A stretch of 64,000 nt of DNA from Herpomyces periplanetae (GCA_009733715.1 WMKJ01000045.1:1820-65819), one strand, 5' to 3'; numbered from the stretch's first letter, positions 36,310-47,210 are shown. Notes: a model not told the origin generated them from the sequence alone. Program-made: numbers and translations.

Positions 36310-37008
36310 GCCCTATTTTTAGCACACAATTTACCTCAAATCCGAAAAGGAAATTACGTCTCCAATTGTCTTTTCATGAGGAAGTTGCAATCAGTTAAGA
36401 TACTGCTTACTAACTGGATTATGATCATCTTCGGTACAGGGCGAACATTGTTGCGGGAAAGACGTTGGAGCCGTCGGAAGATTGAGTTTCCGGATTCCGA
36501 ATGTTGATGATGGCTTTCTTGGGAGGTCAAATAATCCGGAGAGGGTGGAAGATGTAAGGTTATAGGCAGGGTTTCGTACAAGTATGTCATAGGATACGAG
36601 GCCATGAATCAATTAGGAAGGTTTGTATGTGTGCGGAATGGTGCCCGTGTCTGTGTCCGTATCCGTTTCTCTTCGTGCGTATCCAATTTGGGTAATGATA
36701 AACGGAATGATGGCGAGACAATGGCAATTAGTTAATCTGTTTACCTTGCACAGCGTACACTGATGAAGATATGAGTACGGGAGAGCTTTGCATATATAAA
36801 AAAAAGATTGTAAGGTTAAGCTAAGATATATTGGCAACATTACAGAAAGCAGCAGTAAATTGCATAAGATACGTGGGTACAGATACGGGCATGGACGGCA
36901 AACACGGGGAAAATTGTCAGAGAGAACTAAATAATATTAATTTGGCAACAATCAAGTGAGAATATGGGAATCAGGCAAAGATAACGGAAACTGAGGTGGA
37001 GAAAAAAT
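36310..37008. other. convergent intergenic GCD11 / GPX
   Basis: 699 bp between two 3' ends. It contains overlapping minus-strand open frames around 36354-36612 (listed separately) and little else recognisable. Confidence 0.45.
36354..36605 (-). CDS. possible small hypothetical protein
   Basis: ATG-to-stop frame of 83 residues (MASYPMTYLYETLPITLHLP at the N-terminus) in a 3'-3' intergenic region. A second minus-strand frame over almost the same bases is open too, and ends near a GTTAGT that could be a donor. A short ATG exon at about 36745-36793 with a GTAAAC donor lies upstream. I could not join these pieces in phase. No homology is recognised; this could be noise. Confidence 0.22.
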   Translation of the reverse strand: MASYPMTYLYETLPITLHLPPSPDYLTSQESHHQHSESGNSIFRRLQRLSRNNVRPVPKMIIIQLVSSILTDCNFLMKRQLET

Positions 37009-37744
37009 TTAATTGTCAAGTTTTAGAGCAGAAAGGATTTCCGATTTGAGGGACTCTGGTTTCGTAGTGCTTGCCCAACGATTTAGTACAACACCTTGAT
37101 CGCTAACGAGAAACTTTTCAAAGTTCCACTTAACACGACGTAAACCCAAAACACCAGCTTGCTGAGATTTTAACCAAGTATACAGTGGGGCAGAATCATC
37201 ACCGTTAACTTTGATTTTTTGAAAAATTGGAAAGTTAACCTTGTAATTTTGACAGTAAAAAGTCTCGATTTCTTCTTGAGAGCCTGGTTCTTGACCGCCG
37301 AATTGATTACAGGGAAAAGCTAGTATAACGAAACGATTTTCGGCAGACATAGGCGTGTCACACGCGGGAGCAGCGGCGGTGGAAGCATTTAAGCGCAAAT
37401 GCTGGCGAACATCTTGGTACAACTTTTCCAAACCAGCTAACTGGGGTGTAAAGCCACACTTGCTGGCTGTGTTAACGATTAACACTACTTTTCCGCGTAA
37501 TTGTGCGAAATCGTATGGCTGACCGTTTTCTATGTGTATAAGTACATGAGTGAATGTGAGTGTAAGCGTGGGCTTTTAGTTAACGTTTACGCGTGGGCAC
37601 CGCCAAGTTGGGTGAAAATAACGTACGATCTAGAGGTTTAAAATCGTAAAATGTTTGGGTAGTAGGCGTAGATGTAGTAGTTGTAGTAGTTGTAGTAGTG
37701 CCAGTAGGGTTATTAGAAGATGCGGAAGTGGACAAGTCTGGCAT
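37009..37744 (-). CDS. GPX2: glutathione peroxidase-like thiol peroxidase
   Basis: Thioredoxin-fold peroxidase of the Gpx/Hyr1 type, reducing hydroperoxides with a catalytic cysteine. 212 residues. Exons 37627-37744 and 37009-37529; donor GTACGT, junction completes Gln to give FYDFKPLDQNGQPYDF. Peroxidatic Cys64 is in VNTASKCGF (Cys, not selenocysteine). FPCNQFGGQEPG holds the conserved Gln. A likely resolving cysteine is Cys132 in ETFYCQNY, and WNFEKFLV gives the Trp and Asn of the tetrad. Residues around 86-103 (NASTAAAPACDTPMS) are an insertion not usual in the family. The N-terminus has a run of nine threonines. The frame stays open upstream of this ATG to 38209, so a longer form is possible. 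The symbol is by family only. Confidence 0.9.
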
Positions 37745-38302
37745 GGTGGTGGTGATGGTAGTTTTAGTGATTAAATTGCGTGTATAAATGTGAATAAAGG
37801 AACGGGCAGAAGCGTGTGAATGTGTTAGAGTAAAAAATGGCAAGTTAAGTGATAGATATACTGTCGGATATTTTTTCCGGATATTGTAGTTCCGAAGTAG
37901 GGAATATACAAAGTTTGAGGATGTATTATGCACGGTAAGTTTACGGAAGGGGATAGACAAGTGGGAAAAGTATTGGTAGGATAAGCGCCCCAGAGAATGT
38001 AACATTATTAGGTTAAATGAATAATTGGATAAACTTGAAGAATAAACAACATGAATAAGATAAGTTGGGAAAGGGTAGAATATGCAACAAAATAGGATAG
38101 AAAGAGAGACTAAACAAACGCCGAATTTTCCACAACAAAACCTTCCCATAATCTTGCCAAAACGGGAAAAGCCCCAAAAGGGAAAATTCAAAAAAAAGAA
38201 AACTAGCATTCACGGGAGGAATTACATGAAGACCACGAAAGACTAGGATGTATAGGTCACCTGATTGCGGGGAACGGCACGGGGCATGACGTAGGGTAAG
38301 AA
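37745..38302. other. upstream region of GPX gene, open in frame
   Basis: 558 bp between GPX and the end of the questin-oxidase-like gene, both on the minus strand. From 38209 to 37745 it is open in the GPX reading frame, with in-frame ATGs at 38209, 38149 and 38005. The part after 38005 encodes a sequence rich in Ser, Tyr, Arg and Leu and almost without acidic residues, as in mitochondrial presequences. Confidence 0.5.
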
Positions 38303-40034
38303 TCACGTGAAGCTAGGGGGGGGAATAGTTTTTGCGGACCAGCGACGGAAATTTTGGACGAAAAGAAACGCGACGCGACGAAAGAATTCGTCGTCGGTGA
38401 TGGGAGGGGAAGAGGCTTCAGATGGTGATGTAGGAGAAGGTTGAGATGTATAATCAATCTCTTGGTGATCGGTCGTATCCAGGGATCTCCAGGTATCAGC
38501 AGCACCTTTTAGTGCTCGTAAAGTTTGCATATATTGTGCATCACGATTAGTCTGGGCAAGTTTGCAGCTATCTTGGCCGGAACACTGAATAATATCCCAA
38601 CCTTTCTTTGCCATGTCCAGTGACATAAACTTTTTAAGATCAATTCCAGGACAAAGCTCAGATACATAAACGTATATCATTAATAGCCATAGCATTCTCA
38701 GTAACACTAATTGCATACGGCATGGCAACAGTGGCAACATTACCCGAACGGCATGTGATGCTATAACAGCCTGAGCAATTAAACCATCGTAAGTCCCCTC
38801 GCCCTCACTGCACGGGGTACATGTTAATATAATAGCGGCCACTTTTTGTATTTCCTTTAATCGATTCAATAACTTTTTGGAATCATTGTTAGCATCTTCT
38901 GGCGTTAAATCCCATTGACACCACCATCCTAGAATTTCCCTCGAATACTTTTCAAGAATTTGTTTCATGCTACTTAAACCCAGAAATTTAGCATTCTCAC
39001 GTATCATTGTAGTACGTGCATCACCTACTAAAATGTCCAATAAATTTTTTGTTTTTGTATCATTACTTTTACCAACATCCGATTTTTCATCGACTAATGT
39101 AATCTTTAGAAACTCCACTTGCCATTCCTCAAAACAACTACTTCCCATGGCTAAAGCTTCCAGAGCCAGTATGGATGAATTCATTTCAAAAGCATACGCT
39201 AAATGAATTAATGGTGCCATATGTCCACCGAATAGTCCGGCAAATAATTCCCATGATTCTCCGTTAAACAGATAGTCATTTATCATTTCCTTCCAATTGT
39301 ATCCATATTCTACATACTTATCCTCAAAAAAGTAAAAGTAGGCCCGTTGGTAGCTAAATTGCTCGTTAAAATTAGTCTATCAATCTAATTCGTCAAAAAT
39401 TCACACACTCTTAAACCCATTTCACGTGTATAAGAGTCGTTGAACTTACTTTTTATCCCCGAGATACTTTTTCCAATCTGAATCTGTTACTTCACCCGGG
39501 GAATCTTCCCATTCCTTTAGATTCTCCGATTCTGCGTCGTAAAGATTTCGTAATTCCTCCTTGGGTACTCCTAACAAGTATGCTGCTACCAAATACTATT
39601 TATCGTTGTCGACGACAACGTCCATTCTCTTAGCCTTTTTTCTTTATACTCACTCTACTTTCTCAACTATCTGTCTGATTGTGTTGAGGTTTTTCCCAAC
39701 TTACCCGAGAGCAATCATTAAACCTGAACTCATCGTTATCCAACTTGTCTAATATTAAAGCATGAGCATTGTGGTTAGCCTTAAGTAAATGGCTAACTTG
39801 ACGCCAACGTCCATCATCGTCCTTTCGATTAACATCATTAATTACTGGGCCTAATCCCTTAAAATAGCAGCCCTTTCCGCATTTTTTATTGTGTAATCCA
39901 GTTTCTAAATATTTTAATGTTACGTTCCTCGAATCTTCTCCTGTTTGCCCGTTTAGCATCCATTTAACCCACCACACTACAGGATTTCGTAGCACTTGAG
40001 AGCCTTGAGGTATGGGTATCATGGATCCCGGCAT
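38303..40034 (-). CDS. questin oxidase-like (AflY/DUF4243) protein
   Basis: Member of the questin oxidase-like family, which includes fungal Baeyer-Villiger-type enzymes such as AflY. About 508 residues. Exons 39705-40034, 39450-39595 and 38303-39353; phases agree. The middle junctions give NDCSRYLVAAYLLGVPKEEL and WKKYLGDKNYQRAYFYFFED. Family features are the His-containing LLKANHNAHALIL segment and LFGGHMAPLIHLAYAFEMNS with ILALEALAMGS. The C-terminal 60 residues are Ser/Pro-rich (SQPSPTSPSEASSPPITDDE) before a final amphipathic helix. The start may lie further upstream: a TTTCAG acceptor just before 40055 could mark a 5' intron. The substrate is unknown. No other secondary-metabolism gene is nearby. 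Confidence 0.78.
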
Positions 40035-40400
40035 GTTTTCCGATTCAATCCTCCCTGAAAGGGTGAAATAAAAATAATAATAACCTCGCTTAAAATCCTG
40101 TCGCCTGATTAATTTTACAAATCGACTTTTTCGCTAAAATGTGTGTTAGTTAAATACAAATTAAGAATATTTCAAACTTTTAAAAATCCCTTATATTAGT
40201 TAACTTGCCAGTACGTTGTATACCTCGGGGCTTCATTACACCTGACTCCGTTTATAGAACTGATCCATACTGTTAACCAGGTGTAAATATCCAAAAAGCT
40301 CACACGTCCCAAGCACTTCCCCGAGAAATGGTGCGCATCGTTTAGCTTGGGTTGCGGCGGGCAGGAGGAGAAAAAAAGTGACTTGACGGTCACCCCTCAG
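40035..40400. other. short intergenic before tRNA
   Basis: 366 bp upstream of the questin-oxidase-like gene and beside the tRNA 3' end. Includes a possible 5' exon or leader ending in an acceptor near 40055. Nothing else recognised. Confidence 0.4.
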
Positions 40401-40515
40401 CGACACAGACAAGATTCGAACTTGCGCGGCCGAAGCCATTAGATAACTAGAATGTTGGCCCCAAGACAGCGGGGCCCATTCAAGTCTAACCCATTAACCA
40501 CTCTGGCACTGTGCC
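40401..40515 (-). tRNA. tS(UGA): tRNA-Ser(UGA) with 34-nt intron
   Basis: 115-nt gene. Acceptor stem GGCACAG pairs with CTGTGTC (one G-T pair) and the discriminator base is G, typical of serine tRNAs. Anticodon stem TTAGA pairs perfectly with TCTAA; the anticodon TGA is followed by A37, and a 34-nt intron follows in the canonical position. The long variable arm GGCTTCGGCC confirms a class II (Ser) tRNA. T-arm GCAAG-TTCGAAT-CTTGT is canonical and doubles as the B box. The intron can pair internally (GGGCCCC with GGGGCC). Confidence 0.95.
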
Positions 40516-40818
40516 ATGCTCCCAGGGCGGTGGAAGAAACTGTATTTAACAAGCAAAATTTAACAATATTTTTGGGGCGAATTAGACTTCATTTTTAGTA
40601 TATCTTTGCCACGACATTTTTGCCTACATACACTCTGTAACACCAATTAATGGTTAATAGATACTTCAAAATGACATGGTCAACTTGGAAAATTACGCGC
40701 AGACATGGCAGATTTACTTTTTAATAACAGTAAATTAAAATAGTGGTTATCTTAACTACTAATTGGCAGTTTCTTCACGGTTTTAGTCAAGTTATTAAAA
40801 TACAAAAAATAAACTATC
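40516..40818. other. intergenic tRNA / RRP15
   Basis: 303 bp, AT-rich. It holds the upstream flank of the tRNA and the 3' flank of RRP15. No gene. Confidence 0.45.
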
Positions 40819-41475
40819 CTAGCGTGGTGGAAGATTGGAACCAGATGATATCATATCGAGAAATCCTTCTTTGGTAATATTTAAAATTGCTTTTTGTTTT
40901 TCGGTGTGTCCAACAAGTTGGGAATCATGCACAGTTTGCGCAGCCTGCTCGCCTCGAATCTGGGCGGCACGTATAGCGTTAAATAAGCGTACGACACCAC
41001 GCTGAGCTATGCGACGTAAATTGCGCTCTTGCATTACCAATGCAGCCGTACTTGTATGTAGGGTATCGAGTCCGTGTATATCACGAATTCGTCCACATTC
41101 GATGGTCGCACGTCGCTCACTTCGCAATTTATGCCGTGCTCGAGCTTCTAATTTAGACTCTTCCACCAATCGTCGTACTTTATTCGCTTGCGTGCTTCGT
41201 GATAAAATTGCATCAGCCCGTTGTCGACTTGTTAACTTGCTGTCCAGAATCTTGGACATTGATTGCGCAAAGCGATCTGCATTGTAGCGTTTTTTAACAT
41301 TCCGATTCACAGTCTCCGCTCGCGACGATTCAGAAGAGTTAACCTCTTCCCAATCCTTTTCATTATCATTATCCGAGGAATCACTTGTTAGATCTTGTTC
41401 ACCCTGACTTTCCGCACTAGACATTCGATGATCCATATCTTTATCGTCTTGACTGGTTTCATTGGCTTGTGGCAT
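40819..41475 (-). CDS. RRP15: ribosomal RNA processing protein 15
   Basis: Nucleolar pre-60S assembly factor needed for 27S pre-rRNA processing. 218 residues from ATG 41475, one exon. The N-terminal 65 residues are acidic and Ser-rich. The conserved Rrp15 region follows: RFAQSMSKILDSKLTSRQRA, then a long basic helix, NLRRIAQRGVVRLFNAIRAA, and near the end LNITKEGFLDMISSG. The frame is open a little further upstream (to 41526) without an ATG, so 41475 is the natural start. The yeast protein has 250 residues, so this one is slightly short at the N-terminus. Confidence 0.9.
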   Translation of the reverse strand: MPQANETSQDDKDMDHRMSSAESQGEQDLTSDSSDNDNEKDWEEVNSSESSRAETVNRNVKKRYNADRFAQSMSKILDSKLTSRQRADAILSRSTQANKVRRLVEESKLEARARHKLRSERRATIECGRIRDIHGLDTLHTSTAALVMQERNLRRIAQRGVVRLFNAIRAAQIRGEQAAQTVHDSQLVGHTEKQKAILNITKEGFLDMISSGSNLPPR

Positions 41476-43154
41476 AGTTACCGATGGATTTTTTTCAAAT
41501 TTCACCCGTCGGATAATTTTTTTCAAAATTTACCCAATAAAATAGTTTATAATATCATCAGTCAATGATATTGTTTGCTGTTTTTTTACAGCTTGTTAAG
41601 TTTGCTGGTGGATGAGGCTATTATTATTCCTCTTCTACTCGTAAATCTCTCTCCAAGATTGATAGAAACAACCATTTAAATAAACATGCTAAACATCACT
41701 GATAATATAGTTTTTACCTCCCTCTCAAAAAGAATAAAGAGATCCCTCAAAAATTAAATGATCAAAACCCCTCACACTACAAATGCGCACACGCGCAACG
41801 GATAAACCCAACAAACTAGATACTATACATACACATCATCACCATTATCACCGCACCTTAACTCCCCATCCCCATTTCCATCTCCATTCCCATTCTCCAA
41901 CTTCCATCCATCCGCCCGATTACCTCATTCACAGTCATGTGACCAAGCCGTTTCCGATGCACTAACCCACGCATTGGCGAAAAGGAAAAATTTGACAATC
42001 AGGTGGGGGCACGTTCCGGCTTGGGAGTTCGAGGGAATTTGGAAGGGTGTAATTGATGCTGTGGACGGGAAAAAGGAAAACGATGGGTTAGACAAACAAT
42101 TGCTTGGATTAAACCGCACACTATACAAGAATAAAATGATATAGTGTTGATATGGCTTAAACAGAGAATTGTGCGCTAGAACGCATGATTTGGTAAATTA
42201 TTTTATTCTGTCGCTAAAGTGGTTAGTGAAGTCCCTCAATCACATTGACTCTAATCTCCTAAATCATCAGTAATGTTTTCAAAATTTTTAGCTCATTAAT
42301 TTATTTCCAACCAATTCCCAGGCGCTATATGCTCATTAATGCGTAATCTTTATACGAGAAAATGCACTTAGTATTGAGTGATGTGGAAATTACTACTCCT
42401 TGATGGTGTCAAATGCATCAATCTAGGACGGAAACTCTCCGTCAATTTAACCTTAAAATAATCCATATATCATTCATTTATTCATTCATACTTAAAAACA
42501 CCTCTACCTTTACCTTTAACATCCCATCCTAACTACATCTTTACACCTTCGCACCCTATCTCACATTTTCTCCCTCCCGCTGACTGATTCATAATCAGGG
42601 TGTCACGTGAGCGGATGGTTTGCTTCCCAATTTTGGCGACATTTTGAAGAGATTTTGTCGTTAGAGAGGTATGAAGGATATTTTCGAGGTATCGCTTCTT
42701 CAATTGTTCGTTTACTGGGTTATGGGAGGGGAAGGTTAACGTTTATATTAACGATTTAACGCGTTTGCGTATATTTATGATTTGACTTTTTATAGTGTAA
42801 GCGAAATTTCTTTATATGGCACATTCTTGGATGATTTACTCGCATTCCTCCATTTGTTAATGTATTATTGTCGGTTAATTGTGCTTCTGGGCTACTTTAT
42901 TTTTGGCATTTGAAGACAATAATACTTAACTCGTGATATTTATGTCAATATTATCAGCCAAAATAATTCATACTGAAAATCAACCTCTGGTATTAACATT
43001 ACTTTATATTATCGGCCCTGTTTCAAGTCGAATCAGTTTTTAAAATACACCGACCACCAGTGATCCTCATCGCTTATGACTTTATTACATTTGAGCTTGA
43101 CCTAAGCTTCCTCTGTTTACCCTTAAACTTTTTGCCACCTAAACTTAATCCCTC
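41476..43154. other. divergent intergenic RRP15 / chromodomain gene
   Basis: 1.68 kb. CACGTG at 42604-42609, inside a 14-bp sequence (GTCACGTGAGCGGA) also found upstream of the mitochondrial S16 gene. A patch rich in CCCAT, CATTCCC and similar lies around 41850-41920. No convincing gene. Confidence 0.5.
42602..42615. promoter_or_regulatory. CACGTG box with extended shared flank
   Basis: GTCACGTGAGCGGA, identical over 14 bp to the sequence at 55663-55676. It lies about 1.1 kb upstream of RRP15 and 540 bp upstream of the chromodomain gene. Confidence 0.45.
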
Positions 43155-43589
43155 ATGGTTGACGTCTGCAATACAATGTTGCTTTCGTCATTCTCAAGAA
43201 GTGATCGATCTTTATCGCCGGTTTGTTGTGCTGATCCATCTGTGTATCGAGTGACATGCCCCCCTTCTCCTATTATTGTTAATGGAGAACCACTATGGTT
43301 TGTGGAAAAAATATTAGACGTGAAACCAACAGGACCTTTATTATACTTGGTTAAATGGACGGGCTACGATATACCTACATGGGAACCATTGAAAAACGTT
43401 CGACATCTTTTCGCATTTGCAACCTTCTACGAACAATATCCTCACAAACGTAAACCCTTATCTTTGCGCCGTCACAATCGGCATACACATAAGGAGCCCA
43501 AGGTTAAATTAGAGTTTGATACACCTATAAAGGTTGAACCGCGGGAGAAGAAAATCAAGAAAAGAGCTAAACGCACTAAAGTCCGTTAG
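43155..43589 (+). CDS. chromodomain protein, possibly chromovirus-derived
   Basis: 144-residue frame with one clear chromodomain at residues 48-100: LWFVEKILDVKPTGPLLYLV followed by KWTGYDIPTWEPLKNVRHLF. The domain is preceded by PPSPIIVNGEP and ends YEQYPHKRKP. The order (Pro-rich PPxPIxVxGE, chromodomain, F-Y-P motif) is typical of the C-terminus of Ty3/gypsy chromovirus integrases, which bind methylated histone H3. The remaining 45 residues are strongly basic (REKKIKKRAKRTKVR), like a nuclear signal. I recognise no reverse transcriptase, RNase H, integrase core or terminal repeats around it. It may be a co-opted or leftover integrase tail, or a host chromodomain gene missing upstream exons. 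Confidence 0.6.
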   Translation: MVDVCNTMLLSSFSRSDRSLSPVCCADPSVYRVTCPPSPIIVNGEPLWFVEKILDVKPTGPLLYLVKWTGYDIPTWEPLKNVRHLFAFATFYEQYPHKRKPLSLRRHNRHTHKEPKVKLEFDTPIKVEPREKKIKKRAKRTKVR

Positions 43590-43872
43590 GAAAGTTGTTA
43601 TGTTTGCATAAATATTCATCCATGAGATTACCCGCTTATATTCAGTACTAAACCAGCTGATAAACCAACCTACATCATATATAAGGAAACAATAAACCAT
43701 ATATTTTTTCATTTGGTTTTGCGGAAGTACTCCACACTCTTTGATTGACAATTTATTACGCGTGGAATAGTTTTGGGCTTCAGTTAACATGATTTCCCCG
43801 ATTCCATATCTCACCACATCGTTTTGGTTGAAGTTTCCCGTGCTTTTTGAATTTGCCAATGATGAAGCAATA

Positions 43873-43915
43873 ATACCATACCATGCTATGCTATGCCATG
43901 CCATGCCATACCATA
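43873..43915. repeat. 5-bp tandem array (CCATG/CTATG/CCATA)
   Basis: Eight or so diverging pentamers of the type CCATA, CCATG and CTATG, a simple repeat beyond the 3' end of the chromodomain gene. Confidence 0.85.
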
Positions 43916-45840
43916 CGTGATTGTGTTACGTGACTTACTCTTAGCTTTCACTACATCACATTTACACACCATGTTTATCTTTCTCATCGTACATAACATC
44001 TAGAGCTGATGCACTGCTCAGTTTCCGAACTGTCTTCTCAGGGTCTAGAATCAATGATGATATACAACGTTCACTTTTGACACTATCATCCGTTTATACT
44101 AATTCAAATTTAAGATTTACCCTTTCTTCTGGTCGATTTTTTTTATTTATTCCTTGCTATTAAATGGGAAGTTTATCATCAACAAAAACCTTATAGTCAT
44201 CAGCTTTACTCATCGCTGCACCATACAATTTGTTGAGCTAGTTTGGCACGATAACTACACTTACCGACTGTATCACATATAACGATACGGACAATAATTG
44301 TCGTGTGAACATAATATGCCCAACATCACCCCATCCTAGCGATTTATAACAAACTGGAATGTAGCCAAAAAGATAGCATACGTGAGTAGTATACTACATA
44401 CGATAAAGGGGATGAAGGATGACAAGGTGTGATGATTATTGACAATGGGTATTAATTTTTGAGTGTATGATTGTTTGAAATACAGATTGGTCGATAAAAT
44501 TTTAGACGGTGATGGGCAGATTTTCATGAAGTGAGTGGTAGGGTAATTAGCATAATTTGTTAAATGGACGCAGAAAGTTTTCATGACGGTATTCCTTAGG
44601 GTCCGGTAATCGGCTTGGCTGAACAAAAAGTTGCTGCGACTTCTGGGCAAGGGTGGTTAAAGCGATTCCAAGTATATATGTGCGTGTGTACATGAAACTT
44701 TAACGTATAATGATCAAATCCTTTCAAAATTTTGTTTGCAGGACATTTAGCTGCGTATACTATGCAAAAAATGAGTATGGATTATCCATGAATACCAAGT
44801 TTTTTTTTTCATTCAAGGATTAAGTGAGTTAGCGTTTATGTAACGATGCAGTACGATAAGATGAGGATAATAGAAATGCCGCTGTTTCGGCATTTTTCTG
44901 GGCTGTTACTGTGATGGTGGTGATGATGCATAAGGGTGGATGGGGTGTATAGAGTAGACATGTTGAGATGTTTAATACGTTGGTATATAGTGATTTATTC
45001 ATATTTGCATGATGGTGTGAATATGAACGAGCTTAAAGTTCAACGGACGTAGCCATACGACTACTGCTGTACGTTTAAGTGTAACAATATACTAATTTTC
45101 AATTAAGACATGGACTTTGGGGAGAAAGTCAGTAGAAATGAGTTTGGGTATGAATTATTTAAGACAACGTTTGGTTAACATGGACAAAGAAAATGTATAG
45201 AACCGTTTACATATTTTACCCGATCAAAGTAAAATGTATGCTAGTAGGGTTGTCTAACATCGAGTGCAATAAATAACTACGGGGCTAATATAACTTTTAT
45301 TTCATGCTCGTTTACCTTTAGGCAATTGAGCATTAATTAACAGTAAGTAGTAAGATAGATTAATGTTGGCTAGGGAAAAAATAAATAGATGAAGCAAGAG
45401 TGAATAATAAATAAGTATAAGTATGCCTAAATATACAAGCTGTAAAATTCCTTCAAGAATTTATGGCAATATTCGGGCATATAAGTTATAGATGCAAAGT
45501 AAAAGTTTGTAATTAATCATAAAATTTAGATAAACCAAATTAATATTTAATACCCAGATATAAGTATGTTTAAACCCGATTAAAATAATCTCTTAAAATT
45601 GTCAGTTTTCCCTCAATAGTAACAACCAAAACCAACTAAATTTTCCCCTCTACCGAAAATCAGCGCCCTTCCAAAAATATTTCCTAAATCGGCAATTTGC
45701 TACGCCACACGTAAGCCGCAGTGCACCGCCACACGAGGTGCCAGGAATCTGATGTAAGCGGACGGAGGGTTGGGTTATGTAATGGGGAGAGCGGATGCGG
45801 GCATGGACGCGGGCGCCGACGCATGAATGTGGATAAGTAC

Positions 45841-45905
45841 AGTGAGTGTGTGTGTATGTGTGAGTATGTGTATGTGCAAGTGCATGTGGAAATGCATGCA
45901 CACAA
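45841..45905. repeat. TG-rich purine-pyrimidine alternating tract
   Basis: GTGTGTGTATGTGTGAGTATG and related units, which could adopt left-handed DNA. Simple repeat. Confidence 0.75.
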
Positions 45906-47210
45906 ACTCACGGTGGATGTATATAAGTGATCGAACGGAGGTGCAGGTATCTGTCACGAGTTGGGTGTATGCGCGTATGCATACTACGAGATAACCCGAA
46001 CTTCCGGGTTATACGGTTACGTTGGTTTTACGAGTCGCGGGGATTTTGAATGTCAACGAGGACAATGAGGAGGTTCGAGAACCCGTATTCAAGATTCTTT
46101 GGTGGCGGTGATGGTGGCGGTATTGAGTTCTTCCCGGCGGGATGGTAAATCGGTCAGCTTGTCAAGTTTTTTTTTAACGTGCTTGTGCGTGTGCTTGCAC
46201 ATATCCTTGGGTTAATTGAGCATGAGCATTCCTGATCAAGTGGGTAATTGGGTGGGTGTTAATATGGATCCTCAAAGACTCAGAGTAAAGTAAAAGTGTA
46301 TTATACGCTCAGTTCTCTTGCTCAAATAATTTAAGCATTGCCTGACCCTCCTCAATTTATACTAGAATGTGGAATTGGTTAATTATCAATGGGAATCTCC
46401 CAGGGATGCATGAGTCCCCCTAACTATGCTTGATATACAAATTAATTGGATTACATTAAAAACAGTTTGACAATTCATCAGGACAGTTTTTAAGGTGGCA
46501 CATTTGAGGGAATTATTTCCGTTAATTAACCGTTTGAATTGTTCGTGGTAGGTGTACGTTTGGAAACAAGCTTTACTCGTGACCATGTGTTTCATGTCCA
46601 GTTGCTACGAGAAGTTTGATTGCCCCTAGAATACCTGGAATTGTATAAAATTTAAAATTTACTTGCATCATACATAAATAGGTTGGCGTATGATTTGGAT
46701 AAAAGGTCAATTGAGAAAAAGCGTGATTGCATTTAATTGCATATTTATATACACCTAAAGTTTGATTATACGATTAATTAACTCGAGCAAGTTAACACAT
46801 TGAGTATTGGCAAGGTTGGGTATGAAGAATTACGCAGGTGAAAATGGTTGTTTTGGGGGAAAGTTTGACGCTTGGTGGATGGGAAGAAGGTAAAACATGA
46901 GTTAGTAAAATGGTGTATTAGGAAGTTTAATGATATATTTTGCTAACTGCTTTAAAGTAACTAGATTAGCATGGAAGGATTTTCAAGGCGCGCTAATATC
47001 GTCATTATGTTGAAAAACTCCCGAAAAAGTTGATTTCTCGACCCTTTAAGTGATATGTATACAGTGACGTTATTTGTGTGTACAAGTTGTACGACTGGGG
47101 TAAGGAGGTGAGGGGAGGTGAACGAAGCAAATGAGAAGGCCTAGAGTAGCAGTGTCGGGATGTCAGGTTATTTTTTAGGAATTGACAACCACACAAGGGC
47201 ATGTAGGAGT

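Noticed and set aside
41476-41526. N-terminal extension of RRP15
   Set aside because: Open frame without an ATG; the first ATG is at 41475.
45650-45957. His/Thr/Tyr-rich frames near 45.7-45.9 kb
   Set aside because: Translations of a TG/CA-rich alternating tract.
46070-46100. tRNA B-box-like GGTTCGAG
   Set aside because: No A box, acceptor stem or anticodon arm could be folded around it.
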